From Piromyces finnis (lineage: Eukaryota; Neocallimastigomycota; Neocallimastigomycetes; Neocallimastigales; Neocallimastigaceae), in NCBI GenBank assembly GCA_002104945.1, contig MCFH01000035.1:372001-436000 (forward strand): a stretch of 64,000 bases of DNA. The letters are read 5' to 3'. Positions 29,592-42,900 of the stretch are shown one piece after another. The first letter of the stretch is position 1. Every line of letters begins with the position of its first letter. Under the pieces are notes generated by a model that was not told where the DNA came from, made no database searches, and saw only the letters and a program-made list of their open reading frames with translations. Made by a program: the position numbers and the translations under genes.

Positions 29592-32124
29592 TTTTATTAA
29601 ATATTATTAAAGATTATTTTAAAAAAGTTATAAAGGATGGCTTATATGTTTATATTGGTACGATTATTATTTAGTGAATTTATTTTATTGAAAAATATAT
29701 TGTGAAAGTTTATTTAAATTTTATAATTTATGAAATTTGATTCTATTTTTAGGTAATATAATTATTATAATGTATGTATTTAATTTAATACTATATTATC
29801 ATGTTATATATATATATATTGTGGTGTCAAATACAATGAATATTTATTCTTATTAATATTATATTTTGAAAGAAGAATAAAAAATTTTATAAATATTTAT
29901 GTTATGTTTTAAATACTAAAATATATATGCAATATGCAATAAATTTTGATGAATTTCGAATTCTTTAAAATCAGTTGATTGAAATTTTAATATTTATCGT
30001 TTTATGTATATATATAAAAAAGCAATTAAATGCAATAAAATATCATAATATTAGCATTAATAATAATAATAATAATAATAATAACATATATATATATTGG
30101 TATTAATAAATGATTGATAGAGAGCTTATTTTAAAATTATAAATAATAAATTTTGTTAAATAATTTTAGAAAAAGCTCATATTTTGAAATAATTTTTTTT
30201 AATTTATTATTTTTGTATGAATTAATGTAATGGTCTTTTTTTTTTTTTTTAAATTATTATTTTAAATTTACTGTTAATTGAACTATAATGAATAGTGTAA
30301 TCCAATTAGAAATTCAACCTTTTTTTGATGAAATTGACCTAAAAAATAGAAATAGAAATATTTTAATATTTTTTTTTTCTATTTCAAATTTCAACTATTT
30401 TTTTTTTGGTTAAAATCTAAATATATTAATAATAATCTTCTAATATATAATTTCCATATAAAATTTAATTAAATTAAAATATTTAATATATTGCAAAGTA
30501 TATTGCAATATATACCCATTTAAAAGGTTTTGCAGGAGATGATAGAATTTATAATTATAAGTAGTTAAAAGGATGTTATTGATAATACCTATTATTAACA
30601 ATAGGCATTCCAATAAAGCAACTATATTTTTCTCCTATAAATTTCTATTAAGATTACTAATGATAAAACTTTATTATTTAGGCCTATTTTTTTTATTAAC
30701 AAGCAAAGGATGAAATAAGCATTATTAAAATTTTATAACCACAAAAATTCTGGCAGAATTAAATTTTCATTTGGCAAGCATAGCCTACTTTAAATAATTT
30801 TTACTACAAAGGCATATTCTATGGATTCCATATTTGTTAATATAAAACTCTATTGAATAAGATTTTTAATAATTAATCATAAGGATTAGGGTATTTTAAT
30901 TAAAAATATGTTCCAAAAGTTTTTACATATAAACTTTAATATAACACTAATACATTATTATTATATTATTCAAAAATAGTGAAATATATTGTAGTGTAAC
31001 AATAATATAAACATTTTATATATTATATATTTATATATAGATTTGGTATATAAAGTATTAAATTTATTAATAAAAGTGGATTACATTTTAAATTAAGTTT
31101 TTAAATAAAAATATTATTTATATATTATAATATATCCTGGGTTATATAAATACAATATACTATTAATAAATATGTTATATATACTATATTATATTATAAA
31201 GAAGAATATGATTTATTTTTTAAAATTAAAATTTCAAAAATTGATGATCTATTAATGAAATACTTTATTTATTAGAGTATATTGTAGAATATATTAAATT
31301 AATATTGATTTAATAAATTTCAATAAATTACTATAAATTCTGTTTATGGTAAAAAAAAATGGTTAAGTTTTTCCCAGAATAAGTCATAACTTAGTGGTAA
31401 ATACTATTACTAATAATAAGGGTATAAAGTATAAACTATGTATATTTGGTTGGTAAGAAAAATGTATATCGCTTTGTTTATTATTATTTCAGTATCTATT
31501 ATATTATACTACTAATAAAAGAAGCAGTTATTCTAACCCAGCGACTTAAATATCTAGCAAAATTTTAATTAAAATCTTTTTTTTGTTTAGATTTAATTTT
31601 AAAAATTTGAGAAATTTAATATATGAAATTCAATTGACTAAATATATAATATTTATACTCTACTTCATATATAAATATATTGAATATTTATATAGATGGG
31701 ACCCGGTTGAACTTTAAATACTCCGAGTATATAAAAAAGTTTATACTCATTTTGAACTTTAAAAAGAAATAATTACAAAGGCGATGAAATATAAATGAAT
31801 AAAATAATAATAATTAGATAAATTTATTAATTGATAAATAAGTAGATAAACATAACTTTAAATAATTTAATTATAAGGTATAAATAAGATTTTAATTGAA
31901 TTGTATACCAAATGTGGCTTTTTATTTTTATAAATATTAAATGTAATAAACCATAAGGTATATCTATGAAAAATATATATTTTATATCAAATCATATATG
32001 GCTTGTTAAATAATATTGTTAACGTAAAGTGTATTAATAGTTGTAAAATGTGTAATTGATGTATTATACAATAATACAGCAATAACAACAAAACATATTG
32101 TTATTAATTAAAAGAAAGGTGAAC

Positions 32125-32157
32125 GGCATCTTAGTAAACTCCTAAGCAATAAATGCC
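32125..32157 (+). other. Possible structured RNA element (nested stem-loop)
   Basis: GGCAT (32125-32129) can pair with ATGCC (32153-32157). The adjoining CTTAG (32130-32134) can pair with CTAAG (32142-32146) around a 7-nt loop, with a 6-nt bulge on the 3' side. It is a small GC-richer islet in very A/T-rich DNA. No RNA family is recognised and it may be chance. Confidence 0.25.
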
Positions 32158-32247
32158 TTTGACTAAAACACTATTTTATATTTTGTATAGTTGATTTTCA
32201 TGAATTTTAAAAGTCGTTCATAAGAGAAAATTTTGATCTTTTTATTC

Positions 32248-32446
32248 TTTGTTGGTATAAATCTATTACTTATTGGTGGGGGTGTTTATTATTAGAAGAA
32301 ATACAAACTAATAGCAATAATAACAATAAACATAATAATAATAATAATAAGCAGTTTATTATGTTTATTGTTATTATTGCTATTAGTTTGTATTTCTTCT
32401 AATAATAAACACCCCCACCAATAAGTAATAGATTTATACCAACAAA
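32248..32446. repeat. Perfect 91-bp inverted repeat (hairpin) with 17-nt spacer
   Basis: The left arm 32248-32338 and right arm 32356-32446 are exact reverse complements over 91 bases. The spacer is 32339-32355. The arms include a G-rich/C-rich core (GGTGGGGGTG in the left arm, its complement in the right). A transcript from either strand would form a long perfect hairpin. It lies about 420 bp beyond the CDC50 stop codon. Confidence 0.97.
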
Positions 32447-32525
32447 CATAATAATAATAAACATAATAATAATACGAATACTAATAATACTAATAATAGT
32501 AGACTACTACGTTTACTAATAATTA

Positions 32526-32527
<2 letters not shown>

Positions 32528-32600
<73 letters not shown>
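32528..32600. repeat. (AAT)n microsatellite
   Basis: About 24 AAT units without visible interruption, just right of the inverted repeat and downstream of the CDC50 stop codon. Confidence 0.93.
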
Positions 32601-32602
<2 letters not shown>

Positions 32603-32862
32603 GTAATGGTAATAGAAAAATGATTTATCTTTTTTTTTTTTTTTTTATTTATTTATTTTTCATTTAACTATATAAAATTATAAATCATATTATAAAAATA
32701 ACAATATAATAATATTTTATTTATTTTTATTTTTTTTTTTCTATACTATATATTATATTGAATAATATAATACACATTTTTTTTTATTGTAAATATCTTC
32801 TTTCTTTCTTTCTATTTATTCATTTTTATTTGGTCCATTAAAAATGTTTAGTTATGATAGAG

Positions 32863-33709
32863 TTAATGATTGTCTCCATTATCAGCGGTGTTTGTAGTAG
32901 CTGAAGCTTTATTCCAACTTAAATATTTGTGATCACCTAATTTTCTTGGCTTGTAAAGGTGACGAATTAAGAAAATAACACCAAATACAAGACTAATAAA
33001 ACCAACAAACATATAAGCTATACCAAGGAATGGATTCTTTCCTCCTATAATAGAAGAAGTAGTAATAACAAAGGATTTGGTACCACCATAACGAACAACA
33101 TTATAATCTATTTTTAATTTTAAAATTGAAATTTATATATATAGAAAATATTATTATATATTATATATACATTATATATAGATAAATAGGTAAAAGTATA
33201 TAAAATGTTATATACTTACTGTGTGTGATATCAATAGAGTATTTTCCTTTTGGGAGATCTTGATTAATATTCTTGGAATATAACTTTCTAAAGTTTGGTA
33301 AACCAGCAGTTCTCATCCAGACTTGGAAGTGTTCCCAATTCTTTAAATCTGGGAAATTTTCTTCTGTGTAATATCCATCTTTATATTCTGGAAATTGACT
33401 AACCCAATCTGGTGGTGGAACAAGTTTTTTATTATTAATTTCATCCTTGTATAACTTTAAGAATTGTTCTCTAGAACCATATTTATCCGCATCAGATGGC
33501 CAAGCAATACCTTCAGAAGTTAATGAATAATTGTTATTTCCAATTCCTTTTAATTGACTATCAAAGGAATCTTATTTTTATTATTATCATTATATTATAA
33601 AATTATATATATATATTTTTAATTGTAAATATAAAAGTAAAAATTTATTTAATAGATTAGATTAACGGTTTAGTGATGAAATTAAATATTAATAAAATAT
33701 ATATTTAAA

Positions 33710-33743
<34 letters not shown>

Positions 33744-34463
33744 TTTTTTTTGTAAACGGGAATAATTATTAAACGTTATTATTTATTAAATATATTTTTT
33801 TTTTTTGTAAAAGGGAATAATTATTAAATGTTATTATTCATTAATTTTTTTTTTTTTTTTTTGAAAAAAGGAATGATTATTAAAAGTTATTATTAATAAG
33901 ATATATGCATGATTTTATCATAATTAAATATAATAAATTTTATTAATAGTAAACTTTTTATGACAACTGTTATTAAATCCTTACCAGAAAACATGGAATT
34001 GGCGATTAAACCACATGGGAAATATATATTTCCTTTATCATCTTTTCTAACTGGATCACAATTACTAGTTAAATCTTCGATGAGAACTTTTTTTTCTCCA
34101 AGAAGTTGGTTAGAGTCAAAACTTTTTACATAACTTCTATGGTTTTGGTAGAATGAAGTAAGACGATAATAAAAGAAAACAGGTTTCTTAAAGGTTTCCT
34201 TAACTTCAAATTCAACTGTACATACTTTAGTACTATTATTGAATTTCCAATTTACACCTGGAACACCTTCTACTGGAGTTGAAACTGAAGGAGCTTTATT
34301 GAAGCATTCAGTGTATTCAAAATAAAATTCGTGAACCTTTTTATATTACAAAATAAGATATATAACATATATTTAGTTAATCATTAATATCCTATATATA
34401 TTTTAGATTTTAGAATTTCTATATTTAATATTCGCTGAACAGATTTATTTTAATGTTTATTTA

Positions 34464-34524
<61 letters not shown>

Positions 34525-35143
34525 CTATATTGATTTATTTAAAAATAATTATATATATATATATTTTTCAATATTCCATATTTATATTCTTATTTTTAAA
34601 TATAAAATAATGAATAATTGCTTTTTTGTTATTATTTATTTCCAAACAATTGAAAATTTGATAAATATTCAACTATAGAAAGAACAACAAATTATTTAAA
34701 TTATTGATATTGTATATATTAATTTATTTTCCTCTTCTCCTCTTTCTTTTTATTCTTCAATAAAAACATAATACTGAATATCGTAATAAATTGTTTTGTT
34801 AAAGTAAAACTTGTTTTAATAATACTTTTTCCCTCTGAAATATATATGCGATTATTATTTCCTGTTATGTACCTTTGTTGCTGCAATAAATAAACCTATA
34901 CCAATTGGAATAAAACTTATACCAATGAAGAAAAGAGTTGGCAAAACATTTTTTGGTGTTAAAATGGGTTGCCAAGCCTTTAAACGTTGTTGTCTAATAG
35001 CATTATCTGATTTTTTTTTTATTTCAATATTTATGAAAATGAATATTAATAAAAAACTAAATTATTTATAATTTGTATTTATATATATAGAATTAACAAT
35101 AATTACTCTTTGGTTTATTTGATTTAACTGCCGTATCAGCCAT
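32863..35143 (-). CDS. CDC50/LEM3 family P4-ATPase (lipid flippase) accessory subunit, 5 exons
   Basis: Exons 35143-35107, 35006-34873, 34336-33985, 33570-33220 and 33107-32863 join in phase to 372 aa, typical for the family. It has a cytosolic N-terminus with [14 protein letters not shown], a first membrane segment (about residues 33-53) and a large lumenal domain. That domain has paired cysteines (one in YTECFN, others in KVCTVEF, SNCDPV and FPCGLIANS), the SFDS and [12 protein letters not shown] segments, and [15 protein letters not shown] second membrane segment (about 317-339, after [13 protein letters not shown]) precedes a short cytosolic tail. The family escorts P4-ATPases out of the ER and supports their phospholipid flipping at Golgi, endosome and plasma membranes. 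Introns 2 and 3 are long (536 and 414 nt) with TTA arrays. Confidence 0.97.
33714..33744. repeat. (TTA)n microsatellite in intron 3 of the CDC50 gene
   Basis: A short uninterrupted TTA run. It is followed by three similar blocks, each a T-run plus GGGAATAATTATTAAA-like sequence, near 33745-33895, suggesting local duplication in the intron. Confidence 0.85.
34463..34523. repeat. (TTA)n microsatellite in intron 2 of the CDC50 gene
   Basis: About 20 consecutive TTA units inside the 536-nt intron between 34336 and 34873. Confidence 0.9.
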
Positions 35144-38100
35144 TTTTATTGTATTATTTCTTTTGATATATTTTTATTTATATACTTTATTACTAAAAAT
35201 ATTGTTATTATTTAAAATCTAAAACAGAGATGAATAACAAAAACAAAAAAAAAAAAAAAAAAGACAAAAAAACAAAAAACAAAACAAATAATTATAAAAA
35301 AAATTACAGTGAAATGATATGAAATCTAATTTTAATATTGATTCATTAATGATATGAATATATGTTATTGCTTTATAATAATTTACTAATTCTTTTCTTT
35401 TCTTTTCTTTTTTATTTGGATTAATTTAAAATAAAAACATGAATAGAATAGTATTAAATTTATATTGTTACAATGATTATTTATGATGATAGAGAGTTTT
35501 ATGTTTTATTTATAAATTTGATATTAATATTTAAAATATTATTTATTTTTATTTTAAATATATAACTGTTGTTTATTTTTTTTTATGAATATTTTATTAA
35601 ATTGTCAATTTATAATTGAAATAATGACTTTTGTTGTTATTGTTTACTAAGCTTTTTTTTTTTTTTTAGTATTATTAATATTTTTATTTTTTATTTTTTT
35701 AAGATATAAAAATAAAGTTACTATTTATTAATAAAGTCATGTTTTTTATTAAATTAATAAAATATATTGTAAAATTCAATTGTATATTATTTTTTAAATA
35801 TATAATAATTAAATTTATTTATATATAAATATTATAATCAAAAAATTTTAAGAATTTCTTTCAAGAAGAAGCAATTTATTTTTAGGAAAATATATAAAAG
35901 AGGATGTAAAAATCGAGTTTTAGGCAAATGTACAGGAAAAAAGTAAAAATCGGGTAAAGTTTAATAAAAAACAACATTCAAACTATCTACCAATGTGCAA
36001 ACTATTTATATAATATTAAAATATGATAGACTATTGTGTTAAAACTACCTAATAAAATACTTCATCTGAATATTATGAGTAACTCATTCGGATATTGCAT
36101 TTTCATTTTCTCTGTGGATATAAAAAGAAAAAAAAAAGATTGTGCTTAAAATGAAACCATAATTTAGAAGAAAGCTATTTTAATAATATTATTATATTAT
36201 TATCATTATCACTATTTGATTTATTAAATGTAATATAGAAAATATGAAATATGGCGATAGTTTGGTAATCTTAACACCTAATTATCAATAAAAATACTTT
36301 TTTTATGATTATATACCTAACTTTATATATATATTATGAAAAATAAAATAATTTAAATGATGGAATATTATTCTTTTTAATACTGCTCTGTAGTGTATTA
36401 ATATGAATGAATCCCAATAAATATAATAAAAAATTCAAAAATACTATTTAATAAAATTAATTATAGCAAAAAAGAATAGACTTCTTAGTCATATTCCTTT
36501 TTTTTTTTTTTAACAAATTTGATATTATTTATATGAATAGGTTTATTAATATATATAATATATATTCGTTTTTTCTTTTTTTCTTTTTTTATTTTTATTA
36601 TATAAAATAAAATTAAAAGTATAACTTATATAATTATCATCAATCTTCAATCTAAATGGTGATTTATTAAGTAATAAGATATTAAGGATTTATATTTATA
36701 TATTATGGGTAATTAAAGAATTTAAGACAAAGACAGACTATATATTTTATAAATTATTATTTATTAATTGAAAAAGATAGACTATATATTTTTTATTAAT
36801 ATTTATTATTTAGTTAAATAAGACAGAATATATATTTTTATTATTATTATTTAATTTAAATAAATGAATAGTAAATAAGATCTATCAAAAATCACTATAG
36901 AATGCATTTGATGATTTAAATTACTAAAATTAAAATAATTTTGTTTTATATATATTTATAAGAAGTAAATTGTAACTTTATTATTTATTCAATTAAATAG
37001 TGGGGAATATTAAAAAGCATATGAATTTTTGTTTTTTATTTTTGTTTCATTTATTTGTCAATAATCTTTTATTTTCGATAATAATAATAAAAAAAAGGTT
37101 AATATTCGAGAATCGACAAATTTTTATCTATTTTAAAAAGAATCTTTTTCTAATTATTATAAAAATAATAAAAAATAATGGCAACCTTTATTAATAAAAG
37201 ATATAATATATATCCACAAGTTTGATAAAGAAAATAAGATTATATATAGATTTTTTTTTATTATTATTACATTGACTTTTGTATTTTTTTTTTATGAAAA
37301 TATATATTGTCTATTCCTTTATTTTATGTATTTTTTTTTATATACTAATTTTAGTTTAAAGCAAGCGGAAGAAAATATCCTATCATTTTAATTTTTATTT
37401 ATATTCTTTTTTTTTTTTTTTTATTTTTTTATTTTATAATAAATATAGTTATATTAATTCCTCTATTTCTTATCGGTTAAAATTTTATATATAAAAAATA
37501 CATCCAAAAAAAAAGTAAAATAAAAAAAAAAAAGAGAAAATAAAGAAAAATGATTTATTTTCTTTAAAATTAAAATATTAGAAATTAATTTTTTCAAAGT
37601 TAATTAAAGTCATTTTTTTTATTAAAAATATATTTAATTCTAATTTTCTTATTATTTTATATTTTAGTAATCTTATTATTAATGGTTATATCTACTCTAT
37701 TTATATAAATGAATTAAATGGCAATAATAATTGTATTATAGTTTTGTAACAAATGAATCAATTCTTAATGTTCAAAATTTTGTAAATAATTAATTAATTA
37801 AATATTGGGTAAAAAAAAACTATAATAAGTTTATTATAACCAAGGAATAATTAATTATTTTTAAAAAATATAATAAATATATATATATATTTAATAATTA
37901 TATAACATCTTTTTTGAGGGATTTAAAATACTATTTGCTAACGAGATGTATTGTAAAATTCAGAATTATATATAGAGTATAGAATTCTAGAATAATAATA
38001 GATAAATGGAAATGTTAAATTATTTCTATTTATGAATAGATTCATTCAAAAGGATTATTATTTATTATACCAATATGAAATATAGCGATGAAAATTAAAA

Positions 38101-39212
38101 TTAATATTGTGCCTTTCTTAATAGATCCATGTTTTAAAATATATATAGTTGGAAATAATAATTTAATAATTCCATAGTTTGTAAAATTTTATTAATATTT
38201 CAGTTGAAGTTTTATAATTGATTTAGTTTTTTTTTTTTTTTTTTATATTGTAAAAAAAAATACTAAAAAAAAAAATAATTATATTTGATTATTTTATTTG
38301 AAATTAGGAATCATAATAATTCTATATATTTATTTTCTTTAGAATCCAAGGAAACTTCACAGAGCTATATAGTGTAATGAAAGAATGATTTTTCTTTATT
38401 TTTTTTTAAAAAAAAAAGAAAAATAGAAATAATAAAAATGGTTCTATTTTATTTAGAATAAATGACAAAACGACAATGTCTTCAAATATACAAACATTAA
38501 CATATTAATAATATAAATAAAGCATCAAACATTAATCTGTTTTTCCAATAAAAAAGTGATATATATAAAAGTTTCATCTTTTCTACTCTATTTTTCTATT
38601 TATCCATATTTAAAATAGTATTAAAATAATTATTAATGAAGGTATAAACTATTTTATAAATTTATATAACTTGATGTAATAATATTAAAAGTTATTTTTA
38701 AGTATAATTTAATTAAATAATATATTTACAAAATTCTAAACATTATCAAAAGTAACAAATTTCATTTTAATATTAATAAATATTAATATAATCATACATA
38801 ATTCAATTTATATTTTTATGATTATTTACAAATTATATTTAGAATATTTTATAATTATGCACATATAATTATTGCACAAATACTAAAAATATTAAAAATA
38901 TTATAAAATAATGTTTTTTGACGACTTATTACAAAAGTAATAATAATAATATATAACTTTTTTTACTTTTTTGTTTCTTTTGTTCTTTTATTCTTTTTAT
39001 AATTTTTTATATTTATTAATTATTAATTTGTACATTTAATCATAATTAATGAATTACCCAATGACATGAATTATAAACATTACTTTATCATGAGTAATAT
39101 AGAAATATGAAAAAGTATTATAATTGTAATAATTATGAAAATAAAATAGATTAAGATTATATCTATATTATATATATATTTTTTTATATATAAATCTTGT
39201 TTTTTCTTTTTT

Positions 39213-39244
<32 letters not shown>

Positions 39245-39990
39245 GAAAAAAAAGCAATATATATATATATAATAATAATATAATAATAATAATAATAATA
39301 ATTATTATTATAATTAGTAACTATTTTTATAAAAGAAAAATTAATAATTTTGCTTATAGAATATATAAAATATTATATGTAGTTTTGTTTTTTTATATTT
39401 TTAATATATAAATAAAATATATTTAAAAATAACTATTATCCTACTATACCTATATACGGAAATGATATATATATGTTAATATGATTTTAAAAATTAAAAA
39501 TAACCAGTTTTAAATAATATTTTTTTATAAAACAATTCTATCTACTTATATTTTTTAAATACCTTTTTATACCTATTTATATATTGGATAGCTAAGAAAG
39601 AAAAAAAAAAAAGATATTAAAATTCATATTATTATTATTTGGGAATATAAATTTGGAGAAAATTGTTAAGAAAGTAGAATATTAAAAATTGGAATAACTG
39701 GATTGAAAAAAAAAAAAAAAATTTGTAATCAGGATTAAAGAAAGCAAAAGACAAGTTAAAAAAAAATTAACACCTTTAAAAGTCAAAAAATATTTTTTTA
39801 TATAATTTCTAATATCATTATTTAAACAGAAAATTATTCATATTAAAAAAAAAAAAAAGTGATACCCACATTTAATAATATTTCTAAATTTTTACAAAAA
39901 ATATAAAAATATATAATTATAAAAGCTTCAATTGATATAGTATAAAAGAAATAAGAGAAAAAAAAAGAGAAAACAATAAATAACATAAAG
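35144..39990. other. Long divergent intergenic region, no gene seen
   Basis: This is the head-to-head gap of about 4.8 kb between the CDC50 and kinase genes. It is A/T-rich throughout. It holds a degenerate tandem repeat with a period of about 45 bp (36731-36870) and an AAT array near 39270-39300. The only ORF of note (37000-37194, Phe/Ile/Lys-rich) has no family features and is rejected. A long purine-rich leader precedes the kinase ATG. Confidence 0.6.
36731..36870. repeat. Degenerate tandem repeat, about three 45-bp units
   Basis: AGACAGACTATATATTTT at 36731 recurs as AGATAGACTATATATTTT at 36775 and AGACAGAATATATATTTT at 36821. Each is followed by a TTATTATTTA-like stretch. The copies have diverged. 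Confidence 0.75.
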
Positions 39991-42900
39991 ATGTATAATA
40001 ATGATGGTTGTAATAAGATAATAATTGAAAAGAAGAAGAATTTATTTACTAAAATATTTTCATCAAATAAAAAGAAGAATAGTAGTAAGAAAGATACTAC
40101 TGGAATACAATACATTGTTCCTTATTCATCAGCACCTTATATTGTATCATCAAAACAAGTCTCTCAAAATTCATTAAATGATTTTTGTAATACTCCAAAA
40201 TTCGAAAATTCTGATAATGTAAATTATAATGTATATGCTGAAACTTCACCATGCCTATCCACCGATACAATCACTGAAAAAAGAAATAATGAAATATATC
40301 AAAAGGGATCAAATACCAATAATAAATATGATATAAATAATTCTTATTATTTAAATTCTGTTGTTGTTTATAATAATATCAATGGTAAATGTCGTTCTAG
40401 TAGTGATAATTTTAAAAATTATCTCAAATGTTTAGCCCATTCTAAAAAACATCAAAAACCATTTATATCAGTAACCACTACTAGTTCTTCTGCTCTGATG
40501 ACTTCTTCATCAACATATAATTCAAAAGATAGTAATACTTTGCCCAATATATCAAATGTTTCATCATCTTATTCTATTGCCATACCAAATTACAACACTC
40601 ATTCTCAAATGCATTCATCCATGATGAGCAAAGATGATATTTCTTTACCTAAATGTAGTACAGATAGAAAGTTGGCATTGGATAAAATTATTACAAAACT
40701 TCGTAAGGTACAAAAGCAACAACAACAACAACAACAACAGTCAGAAATAGAAAATGATGATGAATATAATGATTATCAATGTAAAGAACAATTTAACGAA
40801 ATAAATAAATACAAATCTAAGAATTATAAAAGTAATGATAAATATAATTCTTCTTCATTGTCCATTTCTAATAACGACTTAGTATCAAAACAATGTTATA
40901 ATACCTTACCTTCAAATTACAGCAAAATCGCTTCCATTGATTATAGTAATGGTCATCTTAATGATGAAAATAATATAAAAAATACCATAACAAAGCCTGT
41001 TCATGTTTATGGTAGTGGTTCAGGTAATGAAATTAATTTTAACTCTGATGAAACTTTAATGGGTTCTCAATGTAACAGTCAATCCTTGTATAGTCAAAAT
41101 AATATTGGATCCTCAGTTATTGATAGTAATGTCACTATTCAACAAGAAAATTCTGATTCTTCAGATGAAATAGAGGAACTTAAAAGAAGTTTAAATCAAA
41201 TGGGAATTCAATCTTCCACTACTGGTTACGCCGGTAGTAGAAATCCAATTCTTCAGAAAAAATCATCAAGTCACAGTAATAATTATTTAAGTCCAAAATT
41301 AGCTAATAGTTCTTCTATTTCTCCTGCTAGATCTATGGAAATTCATAGATCGAAGACAATATCTATTTCAGGAGTTTCACTTGCTCGTCATAAACGTGAT
41401 TTATCTTCTGATAATTATGAATCCACTAGTTACGGTTGTAGTCCATCTGCTTTGCATATAATCAGAGCATCAACCTACAATTTAGCAGCAAAGAAAAGTT
41501 TTACTAGTCATAAAAAACAATTATCTTGTGACTCAAAAAGTCACATGTCGCAACTTAATCGTGTTAATATGATTGAAGATGTAATTGAAGAACAGGGCGA
41601 TGAAGAAAATGATACCAATGGTAGTATGAAGCAAGAGAAAAATAGTGAAAAGGATAAGTCAATATCTTCTTTTATTAAACCAAGAAAGCCAAAAACTTTA
41701 TTCAATGAAAAAAATTTCTCTAACCCATTTGCTAATCAAGCCCAAAATGAATTAAAAATGGAAACAAATCCATTTAAATACAAAAGAAGAATTTTTTCAA
41801 ATATTATCAGAGATCGTGATATATATGTTCGTGATGGAAGGAAAATGTCTGTTAATGAATTAAGTATTAATAATAATAATAATAATACTATGGGTAAAGC
41901 TCGTAGAGTTAGTGTTAGTGCTGGTAATTATTATCATACTAAGGAAACAGATTCTATTTATTTAAAGAGTGATGAACAATATAATGTTTCACTTCCATCC
42001 TTGAACGGTAAGATTGAAGGAAAAGTTAATCAGTATTACATTATTAAGGAAATTGATTCTGGATCCTACGGAAGAGTTTACTTAGTATATGATGAAATTA
42101 TTAATAAATATTTTGCATGTAAAATGATATCAAAATCAAGATTAAAACGTAACTTTAGATTATCTCGTTTAGCTCGTCGTAGAAATATTACTGGTGAAGA
42201 AGAAGAACAATATGATCCAGAAGAACATTTATTACAAATTAAAAAAGAAGTTGCTATATTAAAAAATTTAACTAAACATCCAAATATTGTTTTATTAGTG
42301 GAAGTTTTAAATGATACTCGTGAAGATAATATATATTTAGGTAATATGAATTGTAAAAAGAAAAAGAAAAACATAAAAAATCAATATAATAATTTCTTTT
42401 TTTTTAATACTTATCATATATTATATTTATTAGTATTTGAATTATGTGAAAAGGGAAAACTTATGGATATTCAAATTAATAAAAAAGCTGAACCATACAC
42501 TGAAGAAAAAGCTAGAAAATACTTTAGAGATGTAGTCTTGGGATTAGAATATTGTATGTTTTTTACTCCTATTTATGATAAGGATAAAAATAAATAAAAA
42601 ATGAAATAAATATTAATTTAAATATTTTAATAATTTTTAAATAAAATAAAAGGTCATTTCAAAAAAATTATTCACCGTGACATTAAACCAGGTAAATATT
42701 CATCAAAATATAAAAAAAAAAAATTAATATTGTTTAATAATACTAATATATTTATTATTGTATTTATAATATAGATAATATATTAGTTACAGCAGATGAT
42801 AATATTAAAATTAGTGATTTTGGTATATCATATATATTTAATGAAGATCAAGAAGATGCTACTATAAGTAACAAGAATGCTTCACCACTATACTTGCCAC

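Larger units (their letters stand above)
29592..32862. other. Intergenic region with hairpin-forming elements
   Basis: This is the gap between the 5' end of the pantothenate kinase gene and the 3' end of the CDC50 gene, both on the minus strand. It is mostly A/T-rich DNA with no ORF of note. It holds a small GC-richer stem-loop near 32115-32160, the perfect 91-bp inverted repeat at 32248-32446 and an AAT array at 32528-32600, each listed separately. Confidence 0.6.

Noticed and set aside
37000-37194. 64-codon plus-strand ORF
   Set aside because: Composed almost only of A/T-codon residues (Phe, Ile, Lys, Asn, Leu), with no family resemblance.
39843-40115. 90-codon minus-strand ORF
   Set aside because: Antisense to the leader and first codons of the kinase gene; a Phe/Ile-rich chance frame.
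42341-42433. Continuation of the kinase ORF through this stretch
   Set aside because: It is an intron read in frame: GT...AG ends, poly-Lys and poly-Phe translation, and removing it restores the NIYLVFELCEKG kinase segment.
42554-42597. Stop at 42597 as the true end of the kinase
   Set aside because: The HRD, DFG and later subdomains lie in downstream exons that join in phase, so this is intron sequence.
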